From: Arctopsyche grandis
Taxonomy: Eukaryota; Arthropoda; Insecta; Trichoptera; Hydropsychidae
DNA length: 64,000 bases
Assembly: GCF_051622035.1 (NCBI RefSeq)
Contig: NC_135356.1
Location: forward strand, 17,535,685-17,599,684
Direction: 5' to 3'
In this document: one piece after another, positions 32,401 through 42,731 of the stretch
How positions within the stretch are numbered: position 1 is the first letter of the stretch
How the letters are laid out: the number at the start of each line of letters is the position of its first letter
Notes under the pieces: model-generated
Databases searched by the model: none
Told to the model about the DNA's origin: nothing
Seen by the model: only the letters and a program-made list of their open reading frames with translations
Translations under genes and position numbers: made by a program

Positions 32401-35219
32401 TACGTGCAAGTTGCAATTTTTTATAATAAAGTTATTAGTCCAAGGTGGCTAAGTCAAGAATACAAATTTACGTTGACAATATACTGAATTTACTTTATTA
32501 ATAAATAGTTTAAATGATAAATTTCAGATGAATAGCTTGTTTGAAGCGCCTAGTGAAAATCAGGAGTCTCATTTAAAACATTATCAATTTTGGTTATTTT
32601 TTTTGTTTATGTCATTGAATTGGATCGGTATGGCTGTTGTAGTTAGTATCGCTGATGCCATATGTTTTGAGAAGCTCGGTAATAACATTGATAATCTATT
32701 TAAATATAATATAATAAAAAAATTGGTGCTATTATGATTTAATTACATTGTAGGAAACAAAGCGGAGAACTATGGTAAGCAAAGATTGTGGGGATCTGTA
32801 GGATGGGGTGTGCTTTCACTGCTGACCGGATTCCTCATCGACAAGTTCAGCAAAGATAACGATAATAAAGACTACAGTGTAGCTTTTGTATTGATGTTGA
32901 TTTTTCTGTCCCTGGATGTTATCGTATCGTGTTGTCTTCAGGTATAGCCCTGATATGTGTCAGTCAACTAGATAAATACATTTTAAATTATATGCTTGTG
33001 ATTTTAAGGAGTAATTCAAATTTTCAGTATAAGCAGAAAAAGATAGTTGTGAATATTTTCGAAAACGTTGGCATTTTGTTTTCATCGTGGCAAACGTGTC
33101 ACTTTTTCTTATGGACCATACTCGTCGGCATGTGCACCGGTCTGCTCTGGCAATTCTTGTTTTGGCTGTTGGAAGACTTGGCCAAGACAGAGAGTTGCGA
33201 CGAGACTGTATATATAAAAACATTGCAAGGTTTGGTCAGCGGAATACAGTGTTTCGGTGGAGAGATTCCATTTTTCTTCATTTCAGGTATATAAATTGTA
33301 ATATTTGTACAATTTTACAAAACAAAGGATTAAACCTACTATGTGTGTATTATCATCATCATCATCATCTATAGCCACTCACCATCCATTGCTGGATGAA
33401 GACCTCTCCAACAGGCTTCCACTCGTCTCTGTTTTGCGCAACTCTTATCCATCTTACTCCACACATTTTCATCCACCCATCTTCCTTGCGATCTTCCTTT
33501 TCCCCTTTTGCATTCTCTCGGGTACCATTCTAAGACTTCTTTTGTCAACCTTTGGTTCATTCTTCTAGCCGCGTGGCCCGCCTATTGCCATTTCAATCTC
33601 TTCACTATATCCACATCCCTTGTCATACTTCTCACCCACATATTCCGCTTTCTGTCTTTCCTCTTATACCATGCATACAGCGATCCTTATTTATTTGAGT
33701 TCATTGGACTTTGTGTAGCATCTTGCCGTTCAATGTCCAAGTTTCACATCTATTTTCGATTTTTCAGTTAATTCAAATACGTACCACAAAACTAACGAAT
33801 TATAAAACGAAACTTTGATTCAGAACGTCTAAGATTACTAAATAGCGTGTGCACAGTAAATAAATGACATATATTTATCATTATCTACAGCCACTTACCA
33901 TCTACTGCTGGATGAAGGCCTCTCCAACACGCTCCCACTCGTCTCTGTTTTGCGCAACTATCATCTACATATCTCACCAAACACATTTTCCTAATTTCAC
34001 CCACACATCCTCCCAACAGTCTTCCTTTTACCCTTTAGCATTCTCTCGGGTACCATTCTAGCATTTATTTTGTCAACCTTTGGTCCATTCTTCTAGTCAC
34101 GTGGCCCACCCATTGCCATTTCAATCTCTTCACTATATCCACTATCCACTAATCTTGTCATACTTCTCACCCACGACTTCGTTTTATTACATATTATAGT
34201 TTGAGTGGGATTTAATTTGATTTTTATGTTGACAATACATCTTAATCAATTCACCATTATATGTATATACAAATATACATGCATCATTTATCTTTGTGAT
34301 TCATTCAAATTACCCTAATATGATGAGTGATATTTTTTATTGCAGGTACAATTTTGAAGAAAATCGGACATTTACACTCCATGACTCTTATTTTACTGGG
34401 CTTTGGACTGCGTTTCATACTTTATTCGATATTGACCAATCCTTGGTGGGCACTTCCCATCGAATTGTTTCAAGGATTGACTTTTGGTATGCTTTTTGCT
34501 ACTATGAACTCGTACGCTAGTTTAATATCACCTCCTGGCATTGAAGCTACCGTTATGGTAAATATGATATTACGTACAAGTTAAATCTCTAGCATTCACA
34601 CATATCGGAAATTGAGGATTTGATATTGTTATTGTGTGTTGTAGGGTTTGGTTGGCGCTATATTTGAAGGTGTCGGCACATCTTTGGGAAGTTTCGTAGG
34701 TGGAATTTTGTATGGCCAAATCGGCGGACCAGCTACGTTCCGAATATTCGGATGCATGGCATTAGTCGGATGTTTGATCAATATTATGCTGGCTTTTTGT
34801 AAAAGTTTTACGAAACCTGCCGTTGAAGGTACAGAAAGTGACAGTAACGATGAATTATGATTTAGTATTTGATTTAAGTATTTTTTTTTGTATTCAATAA
34901 TCTTAGTAAGAATTGTTTTTATTTGCATTCATTCATATTTCATTTATCTACTTATTAATAAACGTTTTTCAAAGATTTATGTGGATATTTTAATTAAATT
35001 TATTTTAAATTTTGTCTGCATATATTCTTAAAATCGTGTAGTTTTTATATGATTTATTTAAGGCGTATTTAGAAATACATATGTAATAATTGAAACTTGT
35101 TTATTTTAGTTGAATATTCGTCGATAATTCGGTATGGTGGACAAAGCAATGATGCTGTTGACATTTTAGACGCAAGTCACGATATTCCCATTGAAGATAA
35201 TCCAATCCCACTGAGATAA
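23358..35219 (+). CDS. MFSD6: MFSD6-like major facilitator superfamily transporter, 12-13 coding exons
   Basis: Polytopic membrane protein of the MFS_1_like/MFSD6 group; substrate unknown. Coding exons: 23358-23424, 26782-26920, 27573-27792, 30426-30606, 30711-30946, 32033-32234, 32302-32399, 32528-32678, 32754-32941, 33028-33286, 34346-34557, then either 34645-34860 (722 aa) or 34645-34828 spliced to 35110-35219 (748 aa). All junctions are GT-AG and keep frame. Seen: TM1 about 17-35; MFS loop 2-3 motif GALGDRFEKHK at 64-74; a cysteine-rich non-membrane loop about 97-398 with 21 cysteines; the second half opens with a helix at about 402-428 and has the family block GKQRLWGSVGWG. The start ATG has A at -3. 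Most large introns hold transposons. The last two to three exons are repeated after the N gap, probably an assembly error. Confidence 0.92.
24159..24812 (-). mobile_element. hAT relic in MFSD6 intron 1
   Basis: Ends share GGTTGCCAGA / TCTGGCAACC; flanks ATCTTCAT and GTCTTCAT are a 7-of-8 target duplication. Around 24425-24560 (minus) a hAT C-terminal segment is readable (ICERIFSLMSAIWRKERNRL). The rest is decayed. Confidence 0.7.
24841..25321. mobile_element. TTAA-flanked MITE, family 2 (481 bp)
   Basis: TTAA (24837-24840) then CCCTTTGCCCGCGGC; right end GCCGCAGGCAAACGG then TTAA (25322-25325). The 15-bp ends are inverted with two mismatches. TTAA duplication is the piggyBac hallmark. No coding capacity. 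Confidence 0.75.
26083..26656. mobile_element. TTAA-flanked MITE (piggyBac-like), copy 2 (574 bp)
   Basis: TTAA then CCCTTTGAGTGC at the left, GCATTCAAAGGG then TTAA at the right: 12-bp inverted ends, one mismatch, intact TTAA duplication. Its right part matches 1-412. Lies in MFSD6 intron 1. Confidence 0.85.
26782..26920 (+). CDS. MFSD6: MFSD6-like exon 2
   Basis: Residues 23-68: PLVPYLPTFAKQLG, IVGIIYTFLPIFGLLAKPLF, GALGD. TM1-TM2 and the first part of the MFS loop 2-3 motif. Ends phase 2, donor GTAAGA. Confidence 0.95.
26937..27480. mobile_element. Foldback MITE in MFSD6 intron 2
   Basis: GGTGCCACTTTAGTATGCGG at the left pairs with CCGCATACTAAAGTAGCACC at the right; a second nested inverted repeat (CCTAACAACCTAATCTTAAA / TTTAAGATTAGGTTGTTAGG) makes the whole intron a long hairpin. 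Starts 16 bp after the exon 2 donor. A second copy is at 44306-44770. Confidence 0.85.
27573..27792 (+). CDS. MFSD6: MFSD6-like exon 3
   Basis: Residues 69-142: RFEKHKFIFILFQVLTIG (TM3), then the start of the cysteine-rich loop (4 Cys). Donor GTCAGT. Confidence 0.92.
27975..28170 (-). mobile_element. LINE reverse-transcriptase fragment
   Basis: Minus strand reads AYGTETWTMSRAQNNF, matching the YG-ETWT motif after the RT domain of non-LTR elements. It differs from the RTE family elsewhere in the window. Decayed, in MFSD6 intron 3. Confidence 0.55.
28642..28828. mobile_element. Small MITE in MFSD6 intron 3
   Basis: CACTATATGGTG plus GACTCATATTTGTATC at the left pair with GATACAAATATGAGTC plus ACCATAGTG at the right. 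About 187 bp, non-coding. Confidence 0.65.
28829..30425. other. MFSD6 intron 3 remainder, AT-rich
   Basis: No recognisable repeat or coding block. The open frame at 30012-30233 is low-complexity and unconvincing. Confidence 0.4.
30426..30606 (+). CDS. MFSD6: MFSD6-like exon 4 (loop)
   Basis: Residues 143-202, four Cys, starting MSCDMSSTAMWQTVC. Phase 0 in, phase 1 out. Soluble loop; codon use is much less AT-rich than the introns. Confidence 0.88.
30711..30946 (+). CDS. MFSD6: MFSD6-like exon 5 (loop)
   Basis: Residues 203-281, six Cys (KCKRL, PCKLFC, LQCSG, ASCEH, ECS). Acceptor TTATAG, donor GTAAGT. Confidence 0.9.
31059..31303 (+). other. Cysteine-rich open segment in MFSD6 intron 5
   Basis: Preceded by a plausible acceptor (CTATTCAG) and open to TGA at 31303, with CCGNIFRITCVEFC and CSTAC. 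Its frame needs a phase-1 upstream exon, but exon 5 ends in phase 0, so it does not fit simple inclusion. ACTCAGGTGAG (31013) and CTCACCTGAGT (31327) flank it as inverted repeats, suggesting a transposon instead. Confidence 0.25.
31465..31701 (+). mobile_element. MITE family M, copy 1
   Basis: CATATGAGCTGCTATATTTG at the left; AAATATAACGGTTCATATG at the right. Other copies at 52936-53146, 53415-53582 (partial) and 62033-62242 (inverted). Confidence 0.8.
32033..32234 (+). CDS. MFSD6: MFSD6-like exon 6 (loop)
   Basis: Residues 282-348, four Cys, with KKPWELPNICDGWEADD. Acceptor ATTACAG, donor GTGGGT. Confidence 0.9.
32302..32399 (+). CDS. MFSD6: MFSD6-like exon 7 (loop)
   Basis: Residues 349-381: HYPSCPSHF and CRLTC. 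Short exon ending in phase 0 with donor GTACGT. Confidence 0.88.
32528..32678 (+). CDS. MFSD6: MFSD6-like exon 8
   Basis: Residues 382-431. End of the loop, then a helix (FWLFFLFMSLNWIGMAVVVS) with IADAICFEKLG, a family-typical motif. Confidence 0.93.
32754..32941 (+). CDS. MFSD6: MFSD6-like exon 9
   Basis: Residues 432-494: AENYGKQRLWGSVGWG, the most recognisable MFSD6 block, followed by two hydrophobic stretches. Confidence 0.94.
33028..33286 (+). CDS. MFSD6: MFSD6-like exon 10
   Basis: Residues 495-580, including LWQFLFWLLEDLA and GLVSGIQCFGGEIPFFFISG. The last 10 bases and the first 64 of the following intron recur exactly at 41065-41138. Confidence 0.93.
33350..33753 (-). mobile_element. 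RTE 3' fragment T2 in MFSD6 intron 10
   Basis: Ends in (ATC)n at 33350, with the coding tail readable on the minus strand ([20 protein letters not shown]). Truncated near 33753. The gap-flanking duplicate begins inside it (33425/37211). Confidence 0.9.
33877..34331 (-). mobile_element. RTE 3' fragment T3 with non-RTE 5' module
   Basis: 33877-34175 is an RTE tail; 34176-34331 is unrelated to the RTE but recurs (about 93% by eye) joined to an RTE tail in the same way at 58905-59055. The module ends 14 bp before MFSD6 exon 11. Duplicated at 37663-38117. Confidence 0.85.
34346..34557 (+). CDS. MFSD6: MFSD6-like exon 11
   Basis: Residues 581-651: LRFILYSILTNPWWALPIEL, FQGLTFGMLFATMNSYASLI. Acceptor ATTGCAG, only 14 bp after an RTE-derived repeat module. 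It recurs at 38132-38343. Confidence 0.93.
34645..34860 (+). CDS. MFSD6: MFSD6-like exon 12 (read-through form with stop)
   Basis: Residues 652-722: GLVGAIFEGVGTSLGSFVGG, then the last helix and the tail TESDSNDEL before TGA at 34858-34860. An internal donor (GTACAG) at 34829 allows splicing to 35110 instead. Confidence 0.92.
   Translation, partial: GLVGAIFEGVGTSLGSFVGGILYGQIGGPATFRIFGCMALVGCLINIMLAFCKSFTKPAVEGTESDSNDEL
34957..34962 (+). terminator. Candidate poly(A) signal, short MFSD6 isoform
   Basis: AATAAA 97 bases after the read-through stop at 34860. Confidence 0.4.
35110..35219 (+). CDS. MFSD6: MFSD6-like alternative last exon 13
   Basis: Acceptor TTTTAG at 35109. Joined to 34828 it stays in frame for 36 codons (YSSIIRYGGQSNDAVDILDA, then HDIPIEDNPIP) and ends in TAA at 35217-35219. 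The open, non-repetitive, acidic tail is unlikely by chance. Inferred, not proven. Confidence 0.7.
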
Positions 35220-35473
35220 GTTTGACCCGATGCAGCTCAAACATCTCAACATATGTATTATTTACTTGAGACATGGCAAAATAATAGGATATGTTATCGG
35301 AAATAATTGTTTATGATTATAATGTCATGTGAAAGCATTAATTTAATATATTGATGCTATTTTTATCACATTGATTGTATTCTATATATTTATGCAGTCT
35401 TTAAGATTCATTTTAATATTATTAGATGCATAGATGTTTTGTTTGCTTTGTTTTTTTTTTAATTTTATACTAA

Positions 35474-35745
35474 AATAAACTATTTTTTAAATTAGATTAA
35501 ATAACATGTATTATATATTTATAAATAAGTGCACATAGAAAGTTGAAATATTTAAATTTATATATTCAAATAGGATATGTTGATGCATGATGGACTATTT
35601 TATTTTTCTTGATTGAAGTGAGATGCTAATTTCTAAGCTTTTGTCATAGGTAACATTTCAGATGTATAGTATAAGTAGTCGTTTTCGATTTATATATACC
35701 TACAAATATATTCATAAATATATAGATCCATCATATGCAAATAAA
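35474..35745 (+). terminator. Candidate poly(A) signals, long MFSD6 isoform
   Basis: AATAAA at 35474-35479 and 35740-35745, 255 and 521 bases after the alternative stop at 35219. Either could end the spliced form. 35220-36710 has no other recognisable content apart from AT-rich DNA. Confidence 0.35.
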
Positions 35746-36710
35746 AAGACTGAATTGGTCAATTTTCATATTTTTTTATGTAGTTTCCTGTAGCATTAAG
35801 AATGATAATACAATGGCGAGTATGTTAACGTAAGATTAGATGTATTAATCATATGATATTGCATTATATCATGTATACACAGCACATGAAGTATGGAAGG
35901 TGTTTTCTTATTTCACTTCATATATGTATCGGAATTTCGCTATAATCAAAATTTAAATGTAAACATTCCAAGTTCTCTGGTGACCACTTTTACACATTCA
36001 TATTTAAAAGACGTCAAAATCCAGTAGTGAGATTTAATGCCACTGAATCATATACAATTATATATGTATCAAACCCTTTATAACATCTGAAAGCCATGGT
36101 TCCTCAAGACTGTTGTATTGTAGTTGTAAATTTTGATTACATATGTAACTAACTCTAATGGTCCATGATACTGGTGAATAATTTCTAATTATAAATATAA
36201 ATACTCTAGGTATATATATTTTTGCTAGTATAGCTCAGTTTTTTTTATAATAAATATTGATCATTCAAATTTACTGATATACATATGTATGTATGTACAT
36301 ACATATACGTATATGGGATGTCATTTTTTATGTTTTGAAATTTTTTACTAGTTTATGATACCAAAATGAAATTGCTTTATTATTTATATTTGATTTTATA
36401 ATAATTAGATGAGTTCGTCTGATTTTAGGTATAATCTTAGTGTTAATATTCTGTATTATCGAAAATTGTCTTATTACACATTTGTTAATTCATTTTATTA
36501 TACGTACATATGTATGCTATATGTAAATTGTATTTTTTGTTGTTGTATTCGTGCATTATTTTTCATGAAATCGATTTTTTTCAAACAATTATCGGTTCGA
36601 AATACGGATATTCGAAGTAAAGTGAGATTTAAGCGGTATTTAAATAATAAGGATATTCCGATACTTAGTTGTTTCGAGTATAAAGACTCGCAATGCTCAA
36701 TTTGATGTGT

Positions 36711-37210
36711 NNNNNNNNNNNNNNNNNNNNNNNNNNNNNNNNNNNNNNNNNNNNNNNNNNNNNNNNNNNNNNNNNNNNNNNNNNNNNNNNNNNNNNNNNN
36801 NNNNNNNNNNNNNNNNNNNNNNNNNNNNNNNNNNNNNNNNNNNNNNNNNNNNNNNNNNNNNNNNNNNNNNNNNNNNNNNNNNNNNNNNNNNNNNNNNNNN
36901 NNNNNNNNNNNNNNNNNNNNNNNNNNNNNNNNNNNNNNNNNNNNNNNNNNNNNNNNNNNNNNNNNNNNNNNNNNNNNNNNNNNNNNNNNNNNNNNNNNNN
37001 NNNNNNNNNNNNNNNNNNNNNNNNNNNNNNNNNNNNNNNNNNNNNNNNNNNNNNNNNNNNNNNNNNNNNNNNNNNNNNNNNNNNNNNNNNNNNNNNNNNN
37101 NNNNNNNNNNNNNNNNNNNNNNNNNNNNNNNNNNNNNNNNNNNNNNNNNNNNNNNNNNNNNNNNNNNNNNNNNNNNNNNNNNNNNNNNNNNNNNNNNNNN
37201 NNNNNNNNNN
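36711..37210. other. Assembly gap (500 N)
   Basis: Exactly 500 unknown bases, a typical placeholder length. The 3286 bases before it (33425-36710) match the 3286 after it (37211-40496) at a constant offset of 3786. Confidence 0.99.
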
Positions 37211-40200
37211 GTCTCTGTTTTGCGCAACTCTTATCCATCTTACTCCACACATTTTCATCCACCCATCTTCCTTGCGATCTTCCTTTTCCCCTTTTGCATT
37301 CTCTCGGGTACCATTCTAAGACTTCTTTTGTCAACCTTTGGTTCATTCTTCTAGCCGCGTGGCCCGCCTATTGCCATTTCAATCTCTTCACTATATCCAC
37401 ATCCCTTGTCATACTTCTCACCCACATATTCCGCTTTCTGTCTTTCCTCTTATACCATGCATACAGCGATCCTTATTTATTTGAGTTCATTGGACTTTGT
37501 GTAGCATCTTGCCGTTCAATGTCCAAGTTTCACATCTATTTTCGATTTTTCAGTTAATTCAAATACGTACCACAAAACTAACGAATTATAAAACGAAACT
37601 TTGATTCAGAACGTCTAAGATTACTAAATAGCGTGTGCACAGTAAATAAATGACATATATTTATCATTATCTACAGCCACTTACCATCTACTGCTGGATG
37701 AAGGCCTCTCCAACACGCTCCCACTCGTCTCTGTTTTGCGCAACTATCATCTACATATCTCACCAAACACATTTTCCTAATTTCACCCACACATCCTCCC
37801 AACAGTCTTCCTTTTACCCTTTAGCATTCTCTCGGGTACCATTCTAGCATTTATTTTGTCAACCTTTGGTCCATTCTTCTAGTCACGTGGCCCACCCATT
37901 GCCATTTCAATCTCTTCACTATATCCACTATCCACTAATCTTGTCATACTTCTCACCCACGACTTCGTTTTATTACATATTATAGTTTGAGTGGGATTTA
38001 ATTTGATTTTTATGTTGACAATACATCTTAATCAATTCACCATTATATGTATATACAAATATACATGCATCATTTATCTTTGTGATTCATTCAAATTACC
38101 CTAATATGATGAGTGATATTTTTTATTGCAGGTACAATTTTGAAGAAAATCGGACATTTACACTCCATGACTCTTATTTTACTGGGCTTTGGACTGCGTT
38201 TCATACTTTATTCGATATTGACCAATCCTTGGTGGGCACTTCCCATCGAATTGTTTCAAGGATTGACTTTTGGTATGCTTTTTGCTACTATGAACTCGTA
38301 CGCTAGTTTAATATCACCTCCTGGCATTGAAGCTACCGTTATGGTAAATATGATATTACGTACAAGTTAAATCTCTAGCATTCACACATATCGGAAATTG
38401 AGGATTTGATATTGTTATTGTGTGTTGTAGGGTTTGGTTGGCGCTATATTTGAAGGTGTCGGCACATCTTTGGGAAGTTTCGTAGGTGGAATTTTGTATG
38501 GCCAAATCGGCGGACCAGCTACGTTCCGAATATTCGGATGCATGGCATTAGTCGGATGTTTGATCAATATTATGCTGGCTTTTTGTAAAAGTTTTACGAA
38601 ACCTGCCGTTGAAGGTACAGAAAGTGACAGTAACGATGAATTATGATTTAGTATTTGATTTAAGTATTTTTTTTTGTATTCAATAATCTTAGTAAGAATT
38701 GTTTTTATTTGCATTCATTCATATTTCATTTATCTACTTATTAATAAACGTTTTTCAAAGATTTATGTGGATATTTTAATTAAATTTATTTTAAATTTTG
38801 TCTGCATATATTCTTAAAATCGTGTAGTTTTTATATGATTTATTTAAGGCGTATTTAGAAATACATATGTAATAATTGAAACTTGTTTATTTTAGTTGAA
38901 TATTCGTCGATAATTCGGTATGGTGGACAAAGCAATGATGCTGTTGACATTTTAGACGCAAGTCACGATATTCCCATTGAAGATAATCCAATCCCACTGA
39001 GATAAGTTTGACCCGATGCAGCTCAAACATCTCAACATATGTATTATTTACTTGAGACATGGCAAAATAATAGGATATGTTATCGGAAATAATTGTTTAT
39101 GATTATAATGTCATGTGAAAGCATTAATTTAATATATTGATGCTATTTTTATCACATTGATTGTATTCTATATATTTATGCAGTCTTTAAGATTCATTTT
39201 AATATTATTAGATGCATAGATGTTTTGTTTGCTTTGTTTTTTTTTTAATTTTATACTAAAATAAACTATTTTTTAAATTAGATTAAATAACATGTATTAT
39301 ATATTTATAAATAAGTGCACATAGAAAGTTGAAATATTTAAATTTATATATTCAAATAGGATATGTTGATGCATGATGGACTATTTTATTTTTCTTGATT
39401 GAAGTGAGATGCTAATTTCTAAGCTTTTGTCATAGGTAACATTTCAGATGTATAGTATAAGTAGTCGTTTTCGATTTATATATACCTACAAATATATTCA
39501 TAAATATATAGATCCATCATATGCAAATAAAAAGACTGAATTGGTCAATTTTCATATTTTTTTATGTAGTTTCCTGTAGCATTAAGAATGATAATACAAT
39601 GGCGAGTATGTTAACGTAAGATTAGATGTATTAATCATATGATATTGCATTATATCATGTATACACAGCACATGAAGTATGGAAGGTGTTTTCTTATTTC
39701 ACTTCATATATGTATCGGAATTTCGCTATAATCAAAATTTAAATGTAAACATTCCAAGTTCTCTGGTGACCACTTTTACACATTCATATTTAAAAGACGT
39801 CAAAATCCAGTAGTGAGATTTAATGCCACTGAATCATATACAATTATATATGTATCAAACCCTTTATAACATCTGAAAGCCATGGTTCCTCAAGACTGTT
39901 GTATTGTAGTTGTAAATTTTGATTACATATGTAACTAACTCTAATGGTCCATGATACTGGTGAATAATTTCTAATTATAAATATAAATACTCTAGGTATA
40001 TATATTTTTGCTAGTATAGCTCAGTTTTTTTTATAATAAATATTGATCATTCAAATTTACTGATATACATATGTATGTATGTACATACATATACGTATAT
40101 GGGATGTCATTTTTTATGTTTTGAAATTTTTTACTAGTTTATGATACCAAAATGAAATTGCTTTATTATTTATATTTGATTTTATAATAATTAGATGAGT

Positions 40201-40496
40201 TCGTCTGATTTTAGGTATAATCTTAGTGTTAATATTCTGTATTATCGAAAATTGTCTTATTACACATTTGTTAATTCATTTTATTATACGTACATATGTA
40301 TGCTATATGTAAATTGTATTTTTTGTTGTTGTATTCGTGCATTATTTTTCATGAAATCGATTTTTTTCAAACAATTATCGGTTCGAAATACGGATATTCG
40401 AAGTAAAGTGAGATTTAAGCGGTATTTAAATAATAAGGATATTCCGATACTTAGTTGTTTCGAGTATAAAGACTCGCAATGCTCAATTTGATGTGT
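37211..40496. repeat. Second copy of 33425-36710 (probable un-merged contig overlap)
   Basis: Begins mid-RTE fragment and contains the last MFSD6 intron, exons and 3' region. Length is identical with no indels, and every segment compared by eye was identical. The left copy stops at the gap while the right continues into unique sequence at 40497, as expected when two contigs overlap. Confidence 0.9.
38132..39005 (+). pseudogene. Duplicate of MFSD6-like exons 11-13 (likely artefact)
   Basis: Exon copies at 38132-38343, 38431-38646 (internal donor after 38614) and 38896-39005 equal 34346-35219. No upstream exons accompany them. If the duplication were real this would be a 5'-truncated gene copy; more likely there is only one locus. 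Confidence 0.85.
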
Positions 40497-40738
40497 ATTT
40501 TATTTTATTTTATTATATTCATATACACATATATACCAGGAAAGCTAAACAGGTAAACCTCAATGCGCTTTCTTGGCTAATTACAAATGATTATATGTAT
40601 AGTATTATAGAAATAGTGGGTAGTATTTTGTAATATCAGTAAATTCGAGATGCTTATAAACTCGAATTTGCAAGAGATAAGTAATATATCTTTTATGCAC
40701 ATTATATATACAATAATACATAAAAGAAACAAAAAAAA

Positions 40739-40795
<57 letters not shown>

Positions 40796-41064
40796 CATAT
40801 ATTCATATTGATATAATCTATCTATTTATTTTTTAAAAACAGAAACGTATAAAATATTTAAAACGTCTTTAAATACGTATGCTTTTGTTATTTTTATTTT
40901 TATGTATATTTTGATTTTTTGTGTATACCATCGATCCATTGTGGTTTTTCTTGCCAGTTTCGTTGATTAAAGAGAAGTAATTTTTTTCAAACGATGAATT
41001 TTTAATTTTACCTTTTTTTGAAATTTACAGATATGCAAACATATTTCAAAACGAATCAGTTAAA
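40497..41064. other. AT-rich spacer with (TA)n
   Basis: (TA)n at 40742-40791. No genes. This is the unique sequence that follows the duplicated block. Confidence 0.6.
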
Positions 41065-42731
41065 TTCATTTCAGGTATATAAATTGTAATATTTGTACAA
41101 TTTTACAAAACAAAGGATTAAACCTACTATGTGTGTATCATCATCATCATCATCTACAGCAGTGGTTCTCAGGCGAAATTTTACCGTGGCCGCACAGGTG
41201 ATAATAGTAGTCCCATGGAAATGTCTGGTGGCCGCACCAAATTTAATCAAATAAATTAAAGTTACAAAAAAAATGGATCAATTTATTCATAAAATAATTG
41301 GTTTCATTGTCAACGTATATTTGCGACCAAAATTTTTGAACCGAAATATTATTAAAATGGTTATTAAGTACTTGATCGTGACTTATTTCTAATAATGCAT
41401 ATTTTACGTTAGCCCAGTTAATTAATCTCAATACTGAAAATGATTTTAATCTATTTTGTAGTACTAGGAAATTTTCATTTTTCATCATAATAAAAGGGGA
41501 AGATACAAAAGAAACAGTTTTAAAAAAATTCAATTCTTCGAACCTTTTATCAAGTTCCAGATTCAGAGATTTAAGACACTCTATTATTTTAAGTTTTAAT
41601 TTTAATTTTGAAGTTCTTTCTGTCATCTTATCTATGAAATCACTAACAGAAGATAAAATTGAAAAATTGTCATTTTCAACTTCTGTCACAAGGCTTTTCG
41701 CTATATTTTTTAGTTTGTCAATGATGAGCATGGTTTATATTATTGTTAAGTTACTTTTTTTAGTTGTTTATTAATCGAACTAATGTGCGGCATAAATCCT
41801 TTAGGAATAAAATCGACCCTTTTATATAATTACTTTGAAGCTTTTCACTTAAATCTTTATGATTTACGGCCAAAGCAGATATAACAAAATCATTTAATTC
41901 ACAAAGACGTTGAACACTGTTATCAAAAGTTAGCCATCTAATATGATTGTAATTGAGCAATATATTGTGTTTTTCGCCGTTGATTTCTCATATAGAAATA
42001 AACATGTTCGACAATTTACTACTGGTATTAATTGCATTTAATACTTCTCTCACAGTTAACTCCCCATCTTCCATGCATTTAATAACAGATTTATTAACTA
42101 GCACTTCTTGATGCACAATGCAATGCATACGAAATATTTCGTTTTCACAGTCTTCGTTAAATAAATTTAATACAACCCTATTGTGACTCGAATGATCTCA
42201 CTCCCATGTGTGCAAGTCAATTTCTTATTGTTCTGCATACTATTGAGAACACACTACGGATCATATTCGCGTGGAAAGAATTTTGAGGTGTTTGTTTTTT
42301 GTTGAATACAAGTCAGATGTATTCAACAAAATTCAAAATATTTTTAATTTTGCAAAAAAATTTAAAAAAATATTTTTTTTTTTTTAAATATTAGTATCAT
42401 TTACTATTACATACGTCGCTGGTGGCCGCAGTAAAATCCTCTAGTGGCCGCACTTGAGAACCACTGATCTACAGTCGCTCACCATCCACTGCTGGATGAA
42501 GGCCTCTCCTACACGCTTCCATTCGTCTCTGTTTTGCGCAACTCTCATCCATTTCATCCCACACATTTTCCTTATTTCGTCTACCCATCTTCCATGCGGT
42601 CTTCCTTTTACCCTTTTGCATTCTCTTGGGTACCATTCCAGTACTTTATTTGTCCATTCTTTTAGCTACGTGGCTCACCCATTGCCATTTAAATCTCTTC
42701 ACTCTATCCACTATATCCATACTCTTGTCAT
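41065..42731 (-). mobile_element. RTE 3' fragment T6 carrying MFSD6 junction DNA, interrupted by a hAT
   Basis: 41065-41138 equals 33277-33350 (MFSD6 exon 10 end plus intron) over 74 bases. Then (ATC)n, a hAT insertion (41160-42466) and the RTE tail to 42731. Flanks ACGAATCAGTTAAATT (41051) and ACGAATCAGTTGAATT (42732) look like a 15-16 bp target duplication around the whole unit. Confidence 0.8.
41160..42466 (-). mobile_element. hAT transposon (Buster/SPIN-type ends), 1307 bp, decayed
   Basis: CAGTGGTTCTCA and TGAGAACCACTG ends with an exact 8-bp target duplication ATCTACAG (41152-41159, 42467-42474). Minus-strand remnants 41760-41960 (NHIRWLTFDNSVQRLCEL) and 41243-41731 resemble the mid and C-terminal parts of hAT proteins of the ZBED5/GTF2IRD2 kind. 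N-terminal coding region lost. Confidence 0.9.

Noticed and set aside
33087..33374. Alternative plus and minus frames over MFSD6 exon 10
   Set aside because: Wrong-frame shadows of the exon; the splice-consistent frame encodes the MFS helices.
36498..37354. Open frames of 176-282 codons across 36.7-37.2 kb
   Set aside because: They run through the 500 N gap and have no real sequence in the middle.
37211..39005. A real tandem duplication of the MFSD6 gene
   Set aside because: No indels, identical in all segments compared, placed on either side of a 500-N gap, and lacking upstream exons: contig overlap is simpler.
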